Assembly (NCBI GenBank): GCA_051646105.1
Contig: JBOFCO010000194.1
Span: 1-63,560 of the forward strand
Direction: 5' to 3'
Length of the DNA stretch: 63,560 bases
Origin: JBOFCO01 sp051646105
GTDB taxonomy: Bacteria; Pseudomonadota; Alphaproteobacteria; Rhodobacterales; Rhodobacteraceae
This document shows, in pieces, positions 34,129 through 42,381 of this stretch. Position numbers and translations under genes: made by a program. Below the pieces are notes generated by a model, which did no database searches, had not been told where the DNA came from, and saw only the letters and a program-made list of their open reading frames with translations. How positions within the stretch are numbered: the first letter of the stretch is position 1; each line of letters opens with the position of its first letter.

Positions 34129-34181
34129 ATTGCATTGTGCAATTTGGCTGGATTTGCACGGCATTGCTTTGCAATGATTGC
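34129..34181. promoter_or_regulatory. cluster of TTGCA palindromes in divergent gap
   Basis: Two perfect dyads lie between the thioesterase operon and merR1: ATTGCATTGTGCAAT (34129-34143) and CATTGCTTTGCAATG (34162-34176), centred 33 bp apart, which is about three helical turns. Further TTTGCA (34152-34157) and ATTGC (34177-34181) half-sites fill the gap. The form suits a dimeric repressor. Related TTTGCAAA pairs are known for ScfR-family short-chain acyl-CoA regulators such as PccR of Rhodobacter; whether that applies here is inference. Confidence 0.5.
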
Positions 34182-34253
34182 GTGAAACGCGCCGGAACTG
34201 TAGCATGACGTTACGGAAATTGGCCTGCGAAACGCGCTGCGGGGTCGTAAGAC

Positions 34254-34646
34254 ATGTCGGACAAGACACTGGATTTCAAGGCGATGTGCGCGCGCTTCGA
34301 CGTCACACCGCGCACATTGCGCTATTACGAATATATCGAACTGCTCCAGCCGCAGAAGGAAGGCAGGGCGCGCTTTTACGGTGCGCGTGAGATTGCCAGG
34401 ATGACGCTGATCCTGCGGGGGCGCCGGTTCGGGTTCAGTCTGGAAGAAATTCGGCAATGGCTGGAGCTCTATGACAAAAGGGGAACCGGCCCGCAGATGG
34501 CGGTGATGATCGAGCTTTCCGACCGCAGGCTTGCCGTCCTTCAAAAGGAAAAGGCCGAGCTTGAAAAAAGCATCGCAGACCTTCAGGCCCTGCGCGACCA
34601 GACGGCTGAATGGCTGGCCGATCCTGGAAGGCAGGAAGGCAGCTAG
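34254..34646 (+). CDS. MerR family transcriptional regulator 1
   Basis: 130 aa. The MerR winged helix is complete: FKAMCARFDVTPRTLRYYEY, LQPQKEGRARFYGAREIARM and LRGRRFGFSLEEIRQWLELY, followed by a coiled-coil dimerisation helix. No metal-binding cysteines at the C-terminus, so it is more like the LiuR/PfmR-type regulators of acyl-CoA and branched-chain catabolism genes than metal sensors. Close paralogue of the next MerR gene. A TGACGTTACG element sits about 40 bp before its start. It is divergent from the thioesterase/MATE operon. Confidence 0.9.
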   Translation: MSDKTLDFKAMCARFDVTPRTLRYYEYIELLQPQKEGRARFYGAREIARMTLILRGRRFGFSLEEIRQWLELYDKRGTGPQMAVMIELSDRRLAVLQKEKAELEKSIADLQALRDQTAEWLADPGRQEGS

Positions 34647-34730
34647 GTTTGCCTGTGCCCTGACATTCCGCTGGCGGATTTCTGACGAACGCCTTTTCGC
34701 GTTACGGGACATGCGTCGTTTGCTGTGACG

Positions 34731-34749
34731 TGACGTAACCATAACGTCA
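34731..34749. promoter_or_regulatory. TGACGT dyad upstream of merR2
   Basis: TGACGT (34731-34736) and ACGTCA (34744-34749) form a perfect dyad with a 7-bp spacer, preceded by a further GTGACG. A related TGACGTTACG stands upstream of merR1. LiuR-type MerR proteins recognise ACGT-containing dyads, so these may be autoregulatory operators that also control the acyl-CoA dehydrogenase gene. Confidence 0.45.
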
Positions 34750-34826
34750 ATCGATCAGAATCTTGTAAGACAGCATGGAAAATCGCACCTCCGCGCCTTG
34801 GGTGGCGCTGCAAGGAAGGGCGCAAG

Positions 34827-35225
34827 ATGAACGACGAAAAACTCATGACCATCCGCGAGATGTGCGAAGCGTTCGATGTGACGGCGCGCACCCTGCGGTT
34901 CTATGAAGCGAAAGAACTGCTGTTCCCGATCCGGGAAGGGCAGCGGCGGCTTTTCACCAAGCGTGACCGCGCGCGGCTGACGCTGATCCTGCGAGGAAAA
35001 CGTTTCGGGTTCAGCCTGGAAAACATCCGGCAGCTGCTTGACCTTTACAAGGATGGGGACGGCGGCATGGCGCAGCTGCGCAGCGTCCATGCGGCGGCCA
35101 AGGCACGGCTGGAACAGCTTGCCGCCGAACGTCGTGCCCTTGACGAGCTGATCGATGACCTTCAGGCGCGCATTACGTGGGGCGAACAGGTCATTTCCAA
35201 ACATCGCGGCTCGTCCGCGGCCTGA
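34827..35225 (+). CDS. MerR family transcriptional regulator 2
   Basis: 132 aa, with AAGGAAGGG upstream of the ATG. Complete MerR DNA-binding domain (MTIREMCEAFDVTARTLRFY, KELLFPIREGQRRLFTKRDR, LRGKRFGFSLENIRQLLDLY) and a long C-terminal coiled coil. It closely resembles the preceding MerR protein, so the pair arose by duplication. The acyl-CoA dehydrogenase gene begins 39 bp downstream, probably under the same promoter, which points to control of fatty-acid or related acyl-CoA oxidation. Confidence 0.9.
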   Translation: MNDEKLMTIREMCEAFDVTARTLRFYEAKELLFPIREGQRRLFTKRDRARLTLILRGKRFGFSLENIRQLLDLYKDGDGGMAQLRSVHAAAKARLEQLAAERRALDELIDDLQARITWGEQVISKHRGSSAA

Positions 35226-35264
35226 CGCCGCCCTTACGTCTGCTACCCCCGACAGGAGTATCCC

Positions 35265-37040
35265 ATGCCCGTTTACCAAGCGCCGATCCGTGACATGCAG
35301 TTCCTGTTGCACGATGTCATGCACGTCTCTGATCAGAAGCTCGCGGGCTATAGCGACCTTGATACGGATTTTACTGCCGCTATCCTGGAACAGGCTGGCA
35401 AACTTTCGACCGAGGTTCTGGCCCCGCTGAACGCGGTGGGCGACCGCGAGGGATGTCGGCTGGAAAACGGTGTCGTGCGCACCCCGGCAGGCTTTGACCG
35501 CGCCTTTGCTGCCATGCGCGAAGGCGGGTGGAACGCGCTGGACCTTCCGGAAGAATATGGGGGGCAGGGTCTGCCCTATCTGCTGGGCCTTGCGGTTGGG
35601 GAAATGTTCGTATCCGCCAACATGGCCTTCAATATGTATCAGGGACTAACCCATGGTGCGATCGGGGCAATCCTTGCCCATGGCACGGCAGAGCAGAAGG
35701 CGAAATGGCTGCCTAAGATGGCCAGCCTTGACTGGACAGGCACGATGAACCTGACGGAACCGCATTGCGGCACAGATCTGGGCCTGCTTCGCACCAAGGC
35801 GGAACCCCAGGCGGATGGCAGCTACCGGATCACCGGCCAAAAAATCTTTATTTCCGCAGGCGATCACGATCTGGCGGAAAACATCGTTCATCTGGTGCTG
35901 GCCAAGGCCCCCGGCGGAGGTGAGGGCACCAAGGGCATTAGCCTGTTCATCGTGCCCAAGGTACTGGTGAATGACGACGGCAGTCTCGGCACCCGCAATG
36001 CCGTGTCCTGCGGCAAGGTCGAGGAAAAGATGGGCATTCACGGCAATGCCACATGCGTGATGAACTATGACGGCGCGACGGGCTGGCTGCTGGGCGACCT
36101 GCACAAGGGCATGCGCGCGATGTTCACGATGATGAACGAGGCGCGTCTGGGCGTAGGTTTGCAAGGCTACGCCGTGGCCGAAGCCGCCTATCAGAATTCT
36201 CTGGCCTATGCGAAGGATCGCCTTCAGGGCCGGGCCGTGAAAGGCCCCCAAAACCCCTCTGGCCCCGCCGATCCGCTGATCGTGCATCCCGATGTGCGCC
36301 GGATGCTGATGGATCAGAAAAGCTTTGTCGAAGGCGCGCGGGCGCTGACCTTCTGGGGGGCAGAGCTGATCGATCGCGCCCACGCGGGCGATGCTGCGGC
36401 CGAAGGGCTGATTTCGCTGCTGACCCCGGTCATCAAGGGTTTCCTGACCGACAAGGGGTTCGAGGCGGCCGTGACCGCGCAACAGGTCTATGGCGGGCAT
36501 GGCTATATCGAGGAATGGGGGATGAGCCAATTCGCCCGCGATGCCCGTATTGCCATGATCTACGAAGGTGCGAACGGCGTGCAGGCGCTTGATCTGGTCG
36601 GGCGCAAGCTTGGCGCGGATGGCGGCAAGCCCGTCATGGCGTTTTTCGAAATGGTGAAAAGCTTCATCAAGGAAAACGAAGGGAACGAGACGCTCAAGGC
36701 AGGCTTCCTGGAACCGCTGAAAGCCGCATCGAAGGATTTGCAGGCGGCAGGCATGTTCTTCATGCAGCAGGGGCTGAAGAACCCAAATGCAGCGCTTTCG
36801 GGCAGCACCGATTTCCTGCATCTTTTTGGCCATGTCTGCCTTGGCCTCGTGTGGGCAAAAATGGCCGTCGCGGCACAGGCCGCGCTGGATGCCGGCACGG
36901 GCGACATCGATTTCCTGCGCACGAAGATCGCGACGGGTCGTCATTACATGGCCCGCCAGCTTCCGGCCACGGCACTGCACCTGACCCGCATCCAGAACGG
37001 TGCCGAAACCGTGATGGCACTTCCGGCAGAGGCGTTCTAA
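35265..37040 (+). CDS. acyl-CoA dehydrogenase, DmdC-like with C-terminal domain
   Basis: 591 aa, longer than classical acyl-CoA dehydrogenases (about 390) because of an N-terminal extension and the C-terminal Acyl-CoA_dh_C domain. FAD/substrate contacts are MNLTEPHCGTDLGLLRTKAE and the AAVTAQQVYGGHGYIEEWGM segment; the catalytic glutamate is in MIYEGANGVQALDL. Members of this clade include DmdC, which oxidises methylmercaptopropionyl-CoA from DMSP, but many act on fatty acyl-CoA. There is no dmdB or dmdD nearby, so general acyl-CoA oxidation is as likely. AGGAG precedes the ATG. Downstream of two MerR regulators. Confidence 0.9.
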   Translation: MPVYQAPIRDMQFLLHDVMHVSDQKLAGYSDLDTDFTAAILEQAGKLSTEVLAPLNAVGDREGCRLENGVVRTPAGFDRAFAAMREGGWNALDLPEEYGGQGLPYLLGLAVGEMFVSANMAFNMYQGLTHGAIGAILAHGTAEQKAKWLPKMASLDWTGTMNLTEPHCGTDLGLLRTKAEPQADGSYRITGQKIFISAGDHDLAENIVHLVLAKAPGGGEGTKGISLFIVPKVLVNDDGSLGTRNAVSCGKVEEKMGIHGNATCVMNYDGATGWLLGDLHKGMRAMFTMMNEARLGVGLQGYAVAEAAYQNSLAYAKDRLQGRAVKGPQNPSGPADPLIVHPDVRRMLMDQKSFVEGARALTFWGAELIDRAHAGDAAAEGLISLLTPVIKGFLTDKGFEAAVTAQQVYGGHGYIEEWGMSQFARDARIAMIYEGANGVQALDLVGRKLGADGGKPVMAFFEMVKSFIKENEGNETLKAGFLEPLKAASKDLQAAGMFFMQQGLKNPNAALSGSTDFLHLFGHVCLGLVWAKMAVAAQAALDAGTGDIDFLRTKIATGRHYMARQLPATALHLTRIQNGAETVMALPAEAF

Positions 37041-37065
37041 GCTCGGTCAACGAGCGGAGGACGGG

Positions 37066-37503
37066 ATGAGACGCGGCTGGCGGGACGAACCGGCATTTCA
37101 TGGCGTGTGCCAGTGTGGTGCCGTGCGCTACAATGTTGCGGCCGGCCCGGCAAAATCGGTCGTCTGCCACTGCCGGATGTGCCAGCGGGCCACCGGCAAC
37201 GCCTTTGCTCCACTGATCGAGGTTCCCAATGACCGCATTGTGTGGTCGGGTGTGCCGTCCGAGTGGGCATCCTCGGATATCGCCTGGCGCGGCTTTTGCG
37301 CCACATGTGGAACGCCGCTTTTCTATCGCAGTAGTGATACAACCGAAATAATGGCCGGAACCATCGCGCCCGGATTTACCTTCATGCCCTTCGAAAGCAC
37401 TGCCGTGGAATCGCGCTGCGGCTGGCTTGCCGGGCTTGCCGAACTGCCTGAAATTCACACACCCGCCAGTTACCGGGTGCAATCGCGTCAATCCGTGGAA
37501 TAG
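37066..37503 (+). CDS. GFA family zinc protein
   Basis: 145 aa. The Mss4-like zinc fold of the glutathione-dependent formaldehyde-activating (GFA/CENP-V) family is intact: VCQCGAVRYNV, VVCHCRMCQRATGNAFAP and GFCATCGTPLFYRS supply seven cysteines. Proteins of this group bind two zinc ions; true formaldehyde-glutathione activity has been shown only for a few. GCGGAGGAC precedes the ATG. It starts 25 bp after the acyl-CoA dehydrogenase and is followed 2 bp later by a small gene, suggesting one transcript. Confidence 0.88.
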   Translation: MRRGWRDEPAFHGVCQCGAVRYNVAAGPAKSVVCHCRMCQRATGNAFAPLIEVPNDRIVWSGVPSEWASSDIAWRGFCATCGTPLFYRSSDTTEIMAGTIAPGFTFMPFESTAVESRCGWLAGLAELPEIHTPASYRVQSRQSVE

Positions 37504-37505
37504 CC

Positions 37506-37718
37506 ATGCCCAAACGTTTTCGCCTGACCCGCCGCTTTCCGGTCGCCATGACCGAAGACGGTTATCGAAAGCTCCGGCGATTTGCCGCCGAAGCGGGTCT
37601 TGATGAGGGCGAGGCCTTGTCTTTCTTGTTCGAAAACTTCGACAGTGTCATCGACGGGGACAACCTGACGCACAGGTTGCGGCTGTTCAACGCAGAGCTT
37701 GAGACCCGCAAGAACTGA
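37506..37718 (+). CDS. small conserved hypothetical protein
   Basis: 70 aa. No family name recognised. The N-terminus is basic and Phe/Arg rich (MPKRFRLTRRFPVAMTEDGY), followed by two short predicted helices (RKLRRFAAEAGLDEGEALSF and HRLRLFNAELETRK). There is no signal peptide and no membrane segment. The N-terminal strand followed by helix-helix could fit a ribbon-helix-helix DNA-binding protein, but the match is weak. It is tightly packed after the GFA gene. Confidence 0.6.
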   Translation: MPKRFRLTRRFPVAMTEDGYRKLRRFAAEAGLDEGEALSFLFENFDSVIDGDNLTHRLRLFNAELETRKN

Positions 37719-37759
37719 TGGCAAGACGTGCCCGTAACAAGACAATCAAAAGGTGTGAT

Positions 37760-38308
37760 ATGTTCTTCAACAAAACCATGACCGCGCTGGCTGCGGCCGC
37801 GTTTCTGCTGACCGCTCCGCTGCACGCGCAAGAAGTGACGGACGAGGAAAAGGCAGCGATTCAGACCCGCATCGATGAATTCGGCGCAGTTATGAAATCG
37901 GGCGACCTGTCCGGCACATTCGATTTCATCCCCGGCAAGGTGCGCGAACATATCGCGTCGCAGTCCGGCATGACCGTCGATCAGTTGAAAGCGGCAATGA
38001 AGGAACAGATGGGCGCGATGCTGTCCACCGTCACCTTCGATGAATTCGGCATGGATCTTGCCAACGCCACCTTCACCGCCACACCCGACGGCAGCCGCAC
38101 CTATGGTCTGGTGCCGACCCACAATGTGATGACCATCGAAGGTCAGGGCACGATCCGCGCTGAATCACAGACGCTGGTCATGCAGGACGAAGGCGAATGG
38201 TATCTGGTGCGCGTCGACGATCCGCAGCAGGTCGGCATGCTGCAGGCGGTCTATCCGGAATTTGCAGGTGTGGAATTCCCGCCGGCCACGATGACGACGG
38301 TGGAATAA
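37760..38308 (+). CDS. exported hypothetical protein
   Basis: 182 aa from ATG at 37760, with AAAAGGTG upstream. The signal peptide is clear (ALAAAAFLLTAPLHAQE). The mature protein has the form EEKAAIQTRIDEFGAVMKSG, MTVDQLKAAMKEQMGAMLS, then a beta-rich half with MTIEGQGTIRAESQTLVM and WYLVRVDDPQQVGML. This helix-then-sheet layout resembles small NTF2-like or lumazine-type exported proteins, but no named family was recognised. A good intrinsic terminator follows directly, so it ends its transcription unit. Confidence 0.72.
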   Translation: MFFNKTMTALAAAAFLLTAPLHAQEVTDEEKAAIQTRIDEFGAVMKSGDLSGTFDFIPGKVREHIASQSGMTVDQLKAAMKEQMGAMLSTVTFDEFGMDLANATFTATPDGSRTYGLVPTHNVMTIEGQGTIRAESQTLVMQDEGEWYLVRVDDPQQVGMLQAVYPEFAGVEFPPATMTTVE

Positions 38309-38316
38309 GATCCCCA

Positions 38317-38340
38317 AGGGGGCCACAAGCCCCCTCTTTT
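38317..38340 (+). terminator. intrinsic terminator
   Basis: AGGGGGC (38317-38323) pairs perfectly with GCCCCCT (38329-38335) around CACAA, followed by CTTTT. It ends the transcription unit of the exported protein. Confidence 0.85.
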
Positions 38341-38526
38341 CCTGACAAACCGTCTGCCAGGAACTGAATTGAGCTGACAGGTAAACTTGCATGGCGCCCG
38401 ACCAAGCTGTTGGGCGCTGTTTGCTTTCAATGGCCCACGCTTCACATCCGATCACGAATGCGCCAGCCCATTGCTGCAGCGGAACCATTCGCTAGGCTGC
38501 CTTCCAGCGTAAGAGTGGAGGGTATC

Positions 38527-40557
38527 ATGCGCATCCGGCAGACGATCTGGGCAGGGTTGGCGCTCTCGGCACTGGGCGCGCCGGCAGCCGCCGACAGCTT
38601 CGGTCCGTGGTCCTTTTCGATGCCGGACGATTACGAACTGACGATCACCGCCGGGCGCATTACCTACAAGGGTCCAAACGCGACCATCACCTATCACAAT
38701 GCCGTTTCGACAGGCGGGGAGGCCCCGGCAGATATCGGCCCGTCGCTGATCGAGGATGTGCTCGGCGCACCGCCGTCTTTTCAGCAGATGATAACAGCCG
38801 AAAATCTGGATGACGGGCGCAACTTTGCGATGTTCATCGCGCAGGTGGACGGGGAACTGCATCTTGTCGGCGTCTTTGTCGATGGCAAGCAGGCCGGGCT
38901 GGTCACGATGACGCCCCCCGATACCGAAAACCTGCCCGACGAAACCCAGACGATCATGGAAACCGAATTTCATGAGTCCGAGTTTGCCGAACCCTTGCAG
39001 CCTTCCCGCCTGCCGGAAATGGCCTTCCCCGAACCTCTGACCGAACCCGTGGCCCGGACCCGTGCCGACATGACGGTGCAGGCAGCGATCGCACAAGGGA
39101 TAAAGCCGGGCGAGCGCCCGCTGCCGGTGCGCTTCCAGTGCTACCGCGACGGAACCCAGCGGCCGATGACGGCGACACCCGATCTGGAATTCACCTTTGC
39201 CGATGACGGAACCTATCGCGTGTCCAACGGCCAGCGCATGGGCGGCGGCAAGTGGCATGTCGCACCCGATGATACCTTTGATACCGTGGTCAAGGTTGAT
39301 GGCACCATGGCATTTGAAGATTACTTCATCGTCTGGGCGACAGACGGCAACGGGCAGGCCTTTTCCATCGACGACCCCTATTCGGACGGAGAGGTGGAAC
39401 TGACCTGCCATCAGGAAGGCCCGCGCGTTGAACGGGTACAACAGATCATGGCACGGGTGGTTCTGGAACGCGGCCTGCTGGAGTGCACCGGTGCCGAAGG
39501 TGCGCCCTTTCGTCTGATGTATGGCGATGGTGTCTACAAGGCGCCCCAAGGCACAGGCCGCATGACCCTGAACCTGGACGGTGACGGCGACGAATACTGG
39601 AAGGCTGTCTTCAACTTTCAGACCGGCCCCTATGCCCTGTTCGAAGGCGAAATGGACGCCGATGAGAATGGCGCGCTGACGCTGGAAATCGACAGCGTGA
39701 TCCGGTCGGGCAGCATGTTCTACTCCTCGACCGAGACCACACGGCAGGCCACCTGCATGGGCTTTGCGCCGCCGCGCATCCTTCCCCTGTACGGTCAGGA
39801 TCCTGCCCCACCGGCCAGCGCGCCCCAAGGCGGCCTGCCCGAGGGACTGGATCACTCGCTGGAGAATTATTCGAACTGGTCCGGCACCATGTATACCTAT
39901 GAATGGCGGGATACGCTGACCTATATAGCACCGGATGGCAGGGCGGTCCGCGATCTGGACATGGACGAATTCGGCGCCCTGCCCGATTGCACGCGCAGTC
40001 GGCCGGATGGGTTCGGCGTCTGCGGAGAGTATCGCATCAACGGCAATACCCTGTCATTCCGGTCGTCGGGAGACTACGAGGAAGACGACTGGTCGGACCC
40101 CGAATTATTTGTGGAAAAGGGCGACGGTTTTCAGATGGGGGATGTGGAGTTTGCGCCCCTGCAACCCATGGACCCTGCTTTGCTGGCCGGGGCGTGGGTC
40201 GCGGAAAGCTATACCGGCAGCGGGCCGGGAATGCTTGGCGGTGTCGGCAGCTACAGCGATGCAGAGGTTTTCTGGAACTTTATGGCAGATGGCCGCTTTG
40301 AATGGCACCAAAGCATCACCAACACCACCCTGATCAGCCCGAGTCCGATACTTGATGCAAACGGAAACTCGATAATGGGTGTGTCCGGTGGCGGCAGTTC
40401 GACCTCGACGGATGGAGGCAGCGGCACCTATACCTTTGCCGAAGGCTGGCTGGATTTGTCCTTTGATGATGGCCGCCACAAACGATTTTTCGTCATGCAC
40501 AGTTCGGCCACGAACGATACGATCAATCTTGCCGGCAACAATCTGAGACGCGGTTAA
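38527..40557 (+). CDS. large exported beta-rich orphan protein
   Basis: 676 aa from ATG at 38527, with TGGAGGG upstream. Signal peptide ending near GAPAAADS. No named domain recognised. The protein looks built of several beta-rich modules: an N-terminal domain starting FGPWSFSMPDDYELTITAGR, two middle modules with the recurring form FADDGTYRVSNG and MTLNLDGDGDEYWKAVFNF, and a C-terminal module with FMADGRFEWHQS. Cys residues occur in pairs (RFQCYRD/LTCHQ, LLECTGA/ATCMGF, PDCTRSRPDGFGVCGEY), consistent with disulfides in the periplasm. It stands alone between a terminator and hisB. Function unknown. Confidence 0.7.
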   Translation: MRIRQTIWAGLALSALGAPAAADSFGPWSFSMPDDYELTITAGRITYKGPNATITYHNAVSTGGEAPADIGPSLIEDVLGAPPSFQQMITAENLDDGRNFAMFIAQVDGELHLVGVFVDGKQAGLVTMTPPDTENLPDETQTIMETEFHESEFAEPLQPSRLPEMAFPEPLTEPVARTRADMTVQAAIAQGIKPGERPLPVRFQCYRDGTQRPMTATPDLEFTFADDGTYRVSNGQRMGGGKWHVAPDDTFDTVVKVDGTMAFEDYFIVWATDGNGQAFSIDDPYSDGEVELTCHQEGPRVERVQQIMARVVLERGLLECTGAEGAPFRLMYGDGVYKAPQGTGRMTLNLDGDGDEYWKAVFNFQTGPYALFEGEMDADENGALTLEIDSVIRSGSMFYSSTETTRQATCMGFAPPRILPLYGQDPAPPASAPQGGLPEGLDHSLENYSNWSGTMYTYEWRDTLTYIAPDGRAVRDLDMDEFGALPDCTRSRPDGFGVCGEYRINGNTLSFRSSGDYEEDDWSDPELFVEKGDGFQMGDVEFAPLQPMDPALLAGAWVAESYTGSGPGMLGGVGSYSDAEVFWNFMADGRFEWHQSITNTTLISPSPILDANGNSIMGVSGGGSSTSTDGGSGTYTFAEGWLDLSFDDGRHKRFFVMHSSATNDTINLAGNNLRRG

Positions 40558-40631
40558 TCCCGGATGTCGAGGCCGCTTTCCTAATGCCGCTGCGCCGCCT
40601 ATAAGCGCGGCAAGGCAGATGGAGAAGGCCG

Positions 40632-41219
40632 ATGCGCAGCGCGACGATCACCCGCAAGACGGCGGAAACCGACATTTCGGTGATGGTAAACCTTGACGGC
40701 CCGGGGGTTTACGACAACCGGACCGGCGTCGGCTTCTTCGACCACATGCTTGATCAGTTGTCTCGCCATGCGATGATCGACCTGACCGTGCGGGCGAATG
40801 GCGACCTGCATATCGACGATCACCACACGGTCGAAGATACCGGCATCGCTCTGGGTCAGGCTCTGGTGAAAGCTCTTGGCGACAAGCGCGGTATCCGCCG
40901 CTATGGCCGTTTCCATCTGGCGATGGACGATGCGCAGGTGGCCTGCGCGCTGGACCTGTCGGGCCGCGCCTATCTGGTGTGGAACGTCGAATTTCCGACG
41001 GCGAAGATCGGCACCTTCGATACCGAGCTGGTCCGGGAATTCTTTCAGGCGGTCGGCACACATGGCGGCATCACCCTGCACATGGACCGCATCCACGGCG
41101 TGAACAGCCACCACATCGCCGAAGCTGCGTTCAAGGCATTCGCCCGTGCGCTGCGCGAGGCGGTGGAGCCCGACCCGCGCGCGGGCGGGGCGTTGCCCTC
41201 CACCAAAGGCGCGTTATGA
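40632..41219 (+). CDS. hisB: imidazoleglycerol-phosphate dehydratase
   Basis: 195 aa, the monofunctional HisB length. Mn-binding repeats are visible as GVGFFDHMLDQLSRHAMIDL, IDDHHTVEDTGIALGQAL, GISRxx-equivalent RRYGRFHLAMDDAQ and HGVNSHHIAEAAFKAFARAL. It dehydrates imidazole-glycerol phosphate in histidine synthesis. GGAGAAGG precedes the ATG, and the last bases overlap hisH by ATGA. First visible gene of the hisBHAFE cluster; hisG, hisD and hisI are not in the window. Confidence 0.97.
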   Translation: MRSATITRKTAETDISVMVNLDGPGVYDNRTGVGFFDHMLDQLSRHAMIDLTVRANGDLHIDDHHTVEDTGIALGQALVKALGDKRGIRRYGRFHLAMDDAQVACALDLSGRAYLVWNVEFPTAKIGTFDTELVREFFQAVGTHGGITLHMDRIHGVNSHHIAEAAFKAFARALREAVEPDPRAGGALPSTKGAL

Positions 41220-41866
41220 CGCTGACGGTTCTGGTCGACTACGACAGCGGCAACCTGCATTCCGCCGAAAAGGCGTTCCAGCGCATGGCGGCAGAAGTCG
41301 GCGGCGGCGATGTGCTGGTCAGCGGGCGGCCAGAGGATGTCGCCCGCGCCGACCGCATCGTGCTGCCGGGCGACGGGGCCTTTCCCGCCTGCAAGCGGGC
41401 GCTGGCCGATCACTCCGGCCTGTTCGAGGCGATAGAGTCGGCGGTCATCGGCAAGGGCCGCCCGTTCCTTGGCATCTGTGTGGGTATGCAGATGATGGCA
41501 TCCTGGGGACGGGAGTATGAGGATGTGGCGGGCTTTGGCTGGGTGGCTGGAGAGGTGGTGCGGATCGCCCCTGCCGACCCCGCGCTGAAAGTGCCGCATA
41601 TGGGGTGGAACGACCTGCGGCTTGATCCGGGCGGGGCAGCGCATCCGGTACTGGACGGCATCGCCACCGGCGACCACGCCTATTTTGTGCATTCCTATCA
41701 CTTCCGCGTCGACAACCCTGCGGAACGGCTGGCCCATGTCGATTACGCGGGCGAGGTGACAGCGATCATCGGCCGCGACACCATGATCGGCACGCAGTTC
41801 CATCCGGAGAAAAGCCAATCAGCCGGGCTGCGGCTGATCGGGAATTTCCTGCGCTGGAAGCCGTGA
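41216..41866 (+). CDS. hisH: imidazole glycerol phosphate synthase, glutaminase subunit
   Basis: 216 aa. Class I glutaminase: LVDYDSGNLHSAEKAF, IVLPGDGAFPACKRAL, the nucleophile in FLGICVGMQMMASWG, and the His-Glu pair in IGTQFHPEKSQSAGLRLI. It supplies ammonia to HisF. Its ATG lies in the hisB stop, so expression is coupled. The next gene on the + strand, hisA, is about 500 bp away because a small gene on the opposite strand is inserted. Confidence 0.97.
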   Translation: MTLTVLVDYDSGNLHSAEKAFQRMAAEVGGGDVLVSGRPEDVARADRIVLPGDGAFPACKRALADHSGLFEAIESAVIGKGRPFLGICVGMQMMASWGREYEDVAGFGWVAGEVVRIAPADPALKVPHMGWNDLRLDPGGAAHPVLDGIATGDHAYFVHSYHFRVDNPAERLAHVDYAGEVTAIIGRDTMIGTQFHPEKSQSAGLRLIGNFLRWKP

Positions 41867-41870
41867 TCGG

Positions 41871-42257
41871 TCAGTTCGCCCGCTTCCAGGTTCCGCCTTT
41901 CCGGCAGAACCCAAGCTTGCATCCCGAAACCGTCAGGCTGTCGCCCGACAGGACCAGCTTTGACTTGTATTCGGCATCGCGGTCCGGCGAATAGACCATG
42001 CCGCGATATTCGCCGTCGCCCTTCGGCACCGTATCCCAGATCAGCTTGCGCCCAATGTTGGGGCTGTCGATCTCTGACCCTTCGGAATTGTAGGCCTTGA
42101 CCAGCGTTCCGCACAGCGCCGCCCCACAGGGCACCACTTCGATCAGACCGGAATTGCCGTTGTCGTCTTGCGCAGTGCGCCACAGCCCTTCCAGCGGATC
42201 GGCAAGCACCGGTCCGGCAAGAACGGCCAGAACGGCCGCGATCAGCAGATGTTTCAT
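41871..42257 (-). CDS. DUF2147 exported protein
   Basis: 128 aa with a signal peptide ending near GPVLAD. DUF2147 features: DPLEGLWRTAQDDNGNSGLI, CGAALCGTLVKAYNSEG, IGRKLIWDTVPKGDGEYRGM and CKLGFCRKGGTWKR. This is a small lipocalin-like beta-barrel family, probably periplasmic; ligand unknown. It is inserted antiparallel between hisH and hisA, convergent with hisH (4 bp between stops). Its leader has GAGGAGGACA close to the ATG. Confidence 0.88.
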   Translation of the reverse strand: MKHLLIAAVLAVLAGPVLADPLEGLWRTAQDDNGNSGLIEVVPCGAALCGTLVKAYNSEGSEIDSPNIGRKLIWDTVPKGDGEYRGMVYSPDRDAEYKSKLVLSGDSLTVSGCKLGFCRKGGTWKRAN

Positions 42258-42381
42258 GATTGTCCTCCTCGCTCCCCTGCCCGATCACGCCATGCCCCGC
42301 GCCACGACGCAAGCGTGACGTAAGGTTGCGGTGACGGAAGCGCTGTGGCAGGAAGCGCGCGATCCTTGCAAGGGGCTGCCG

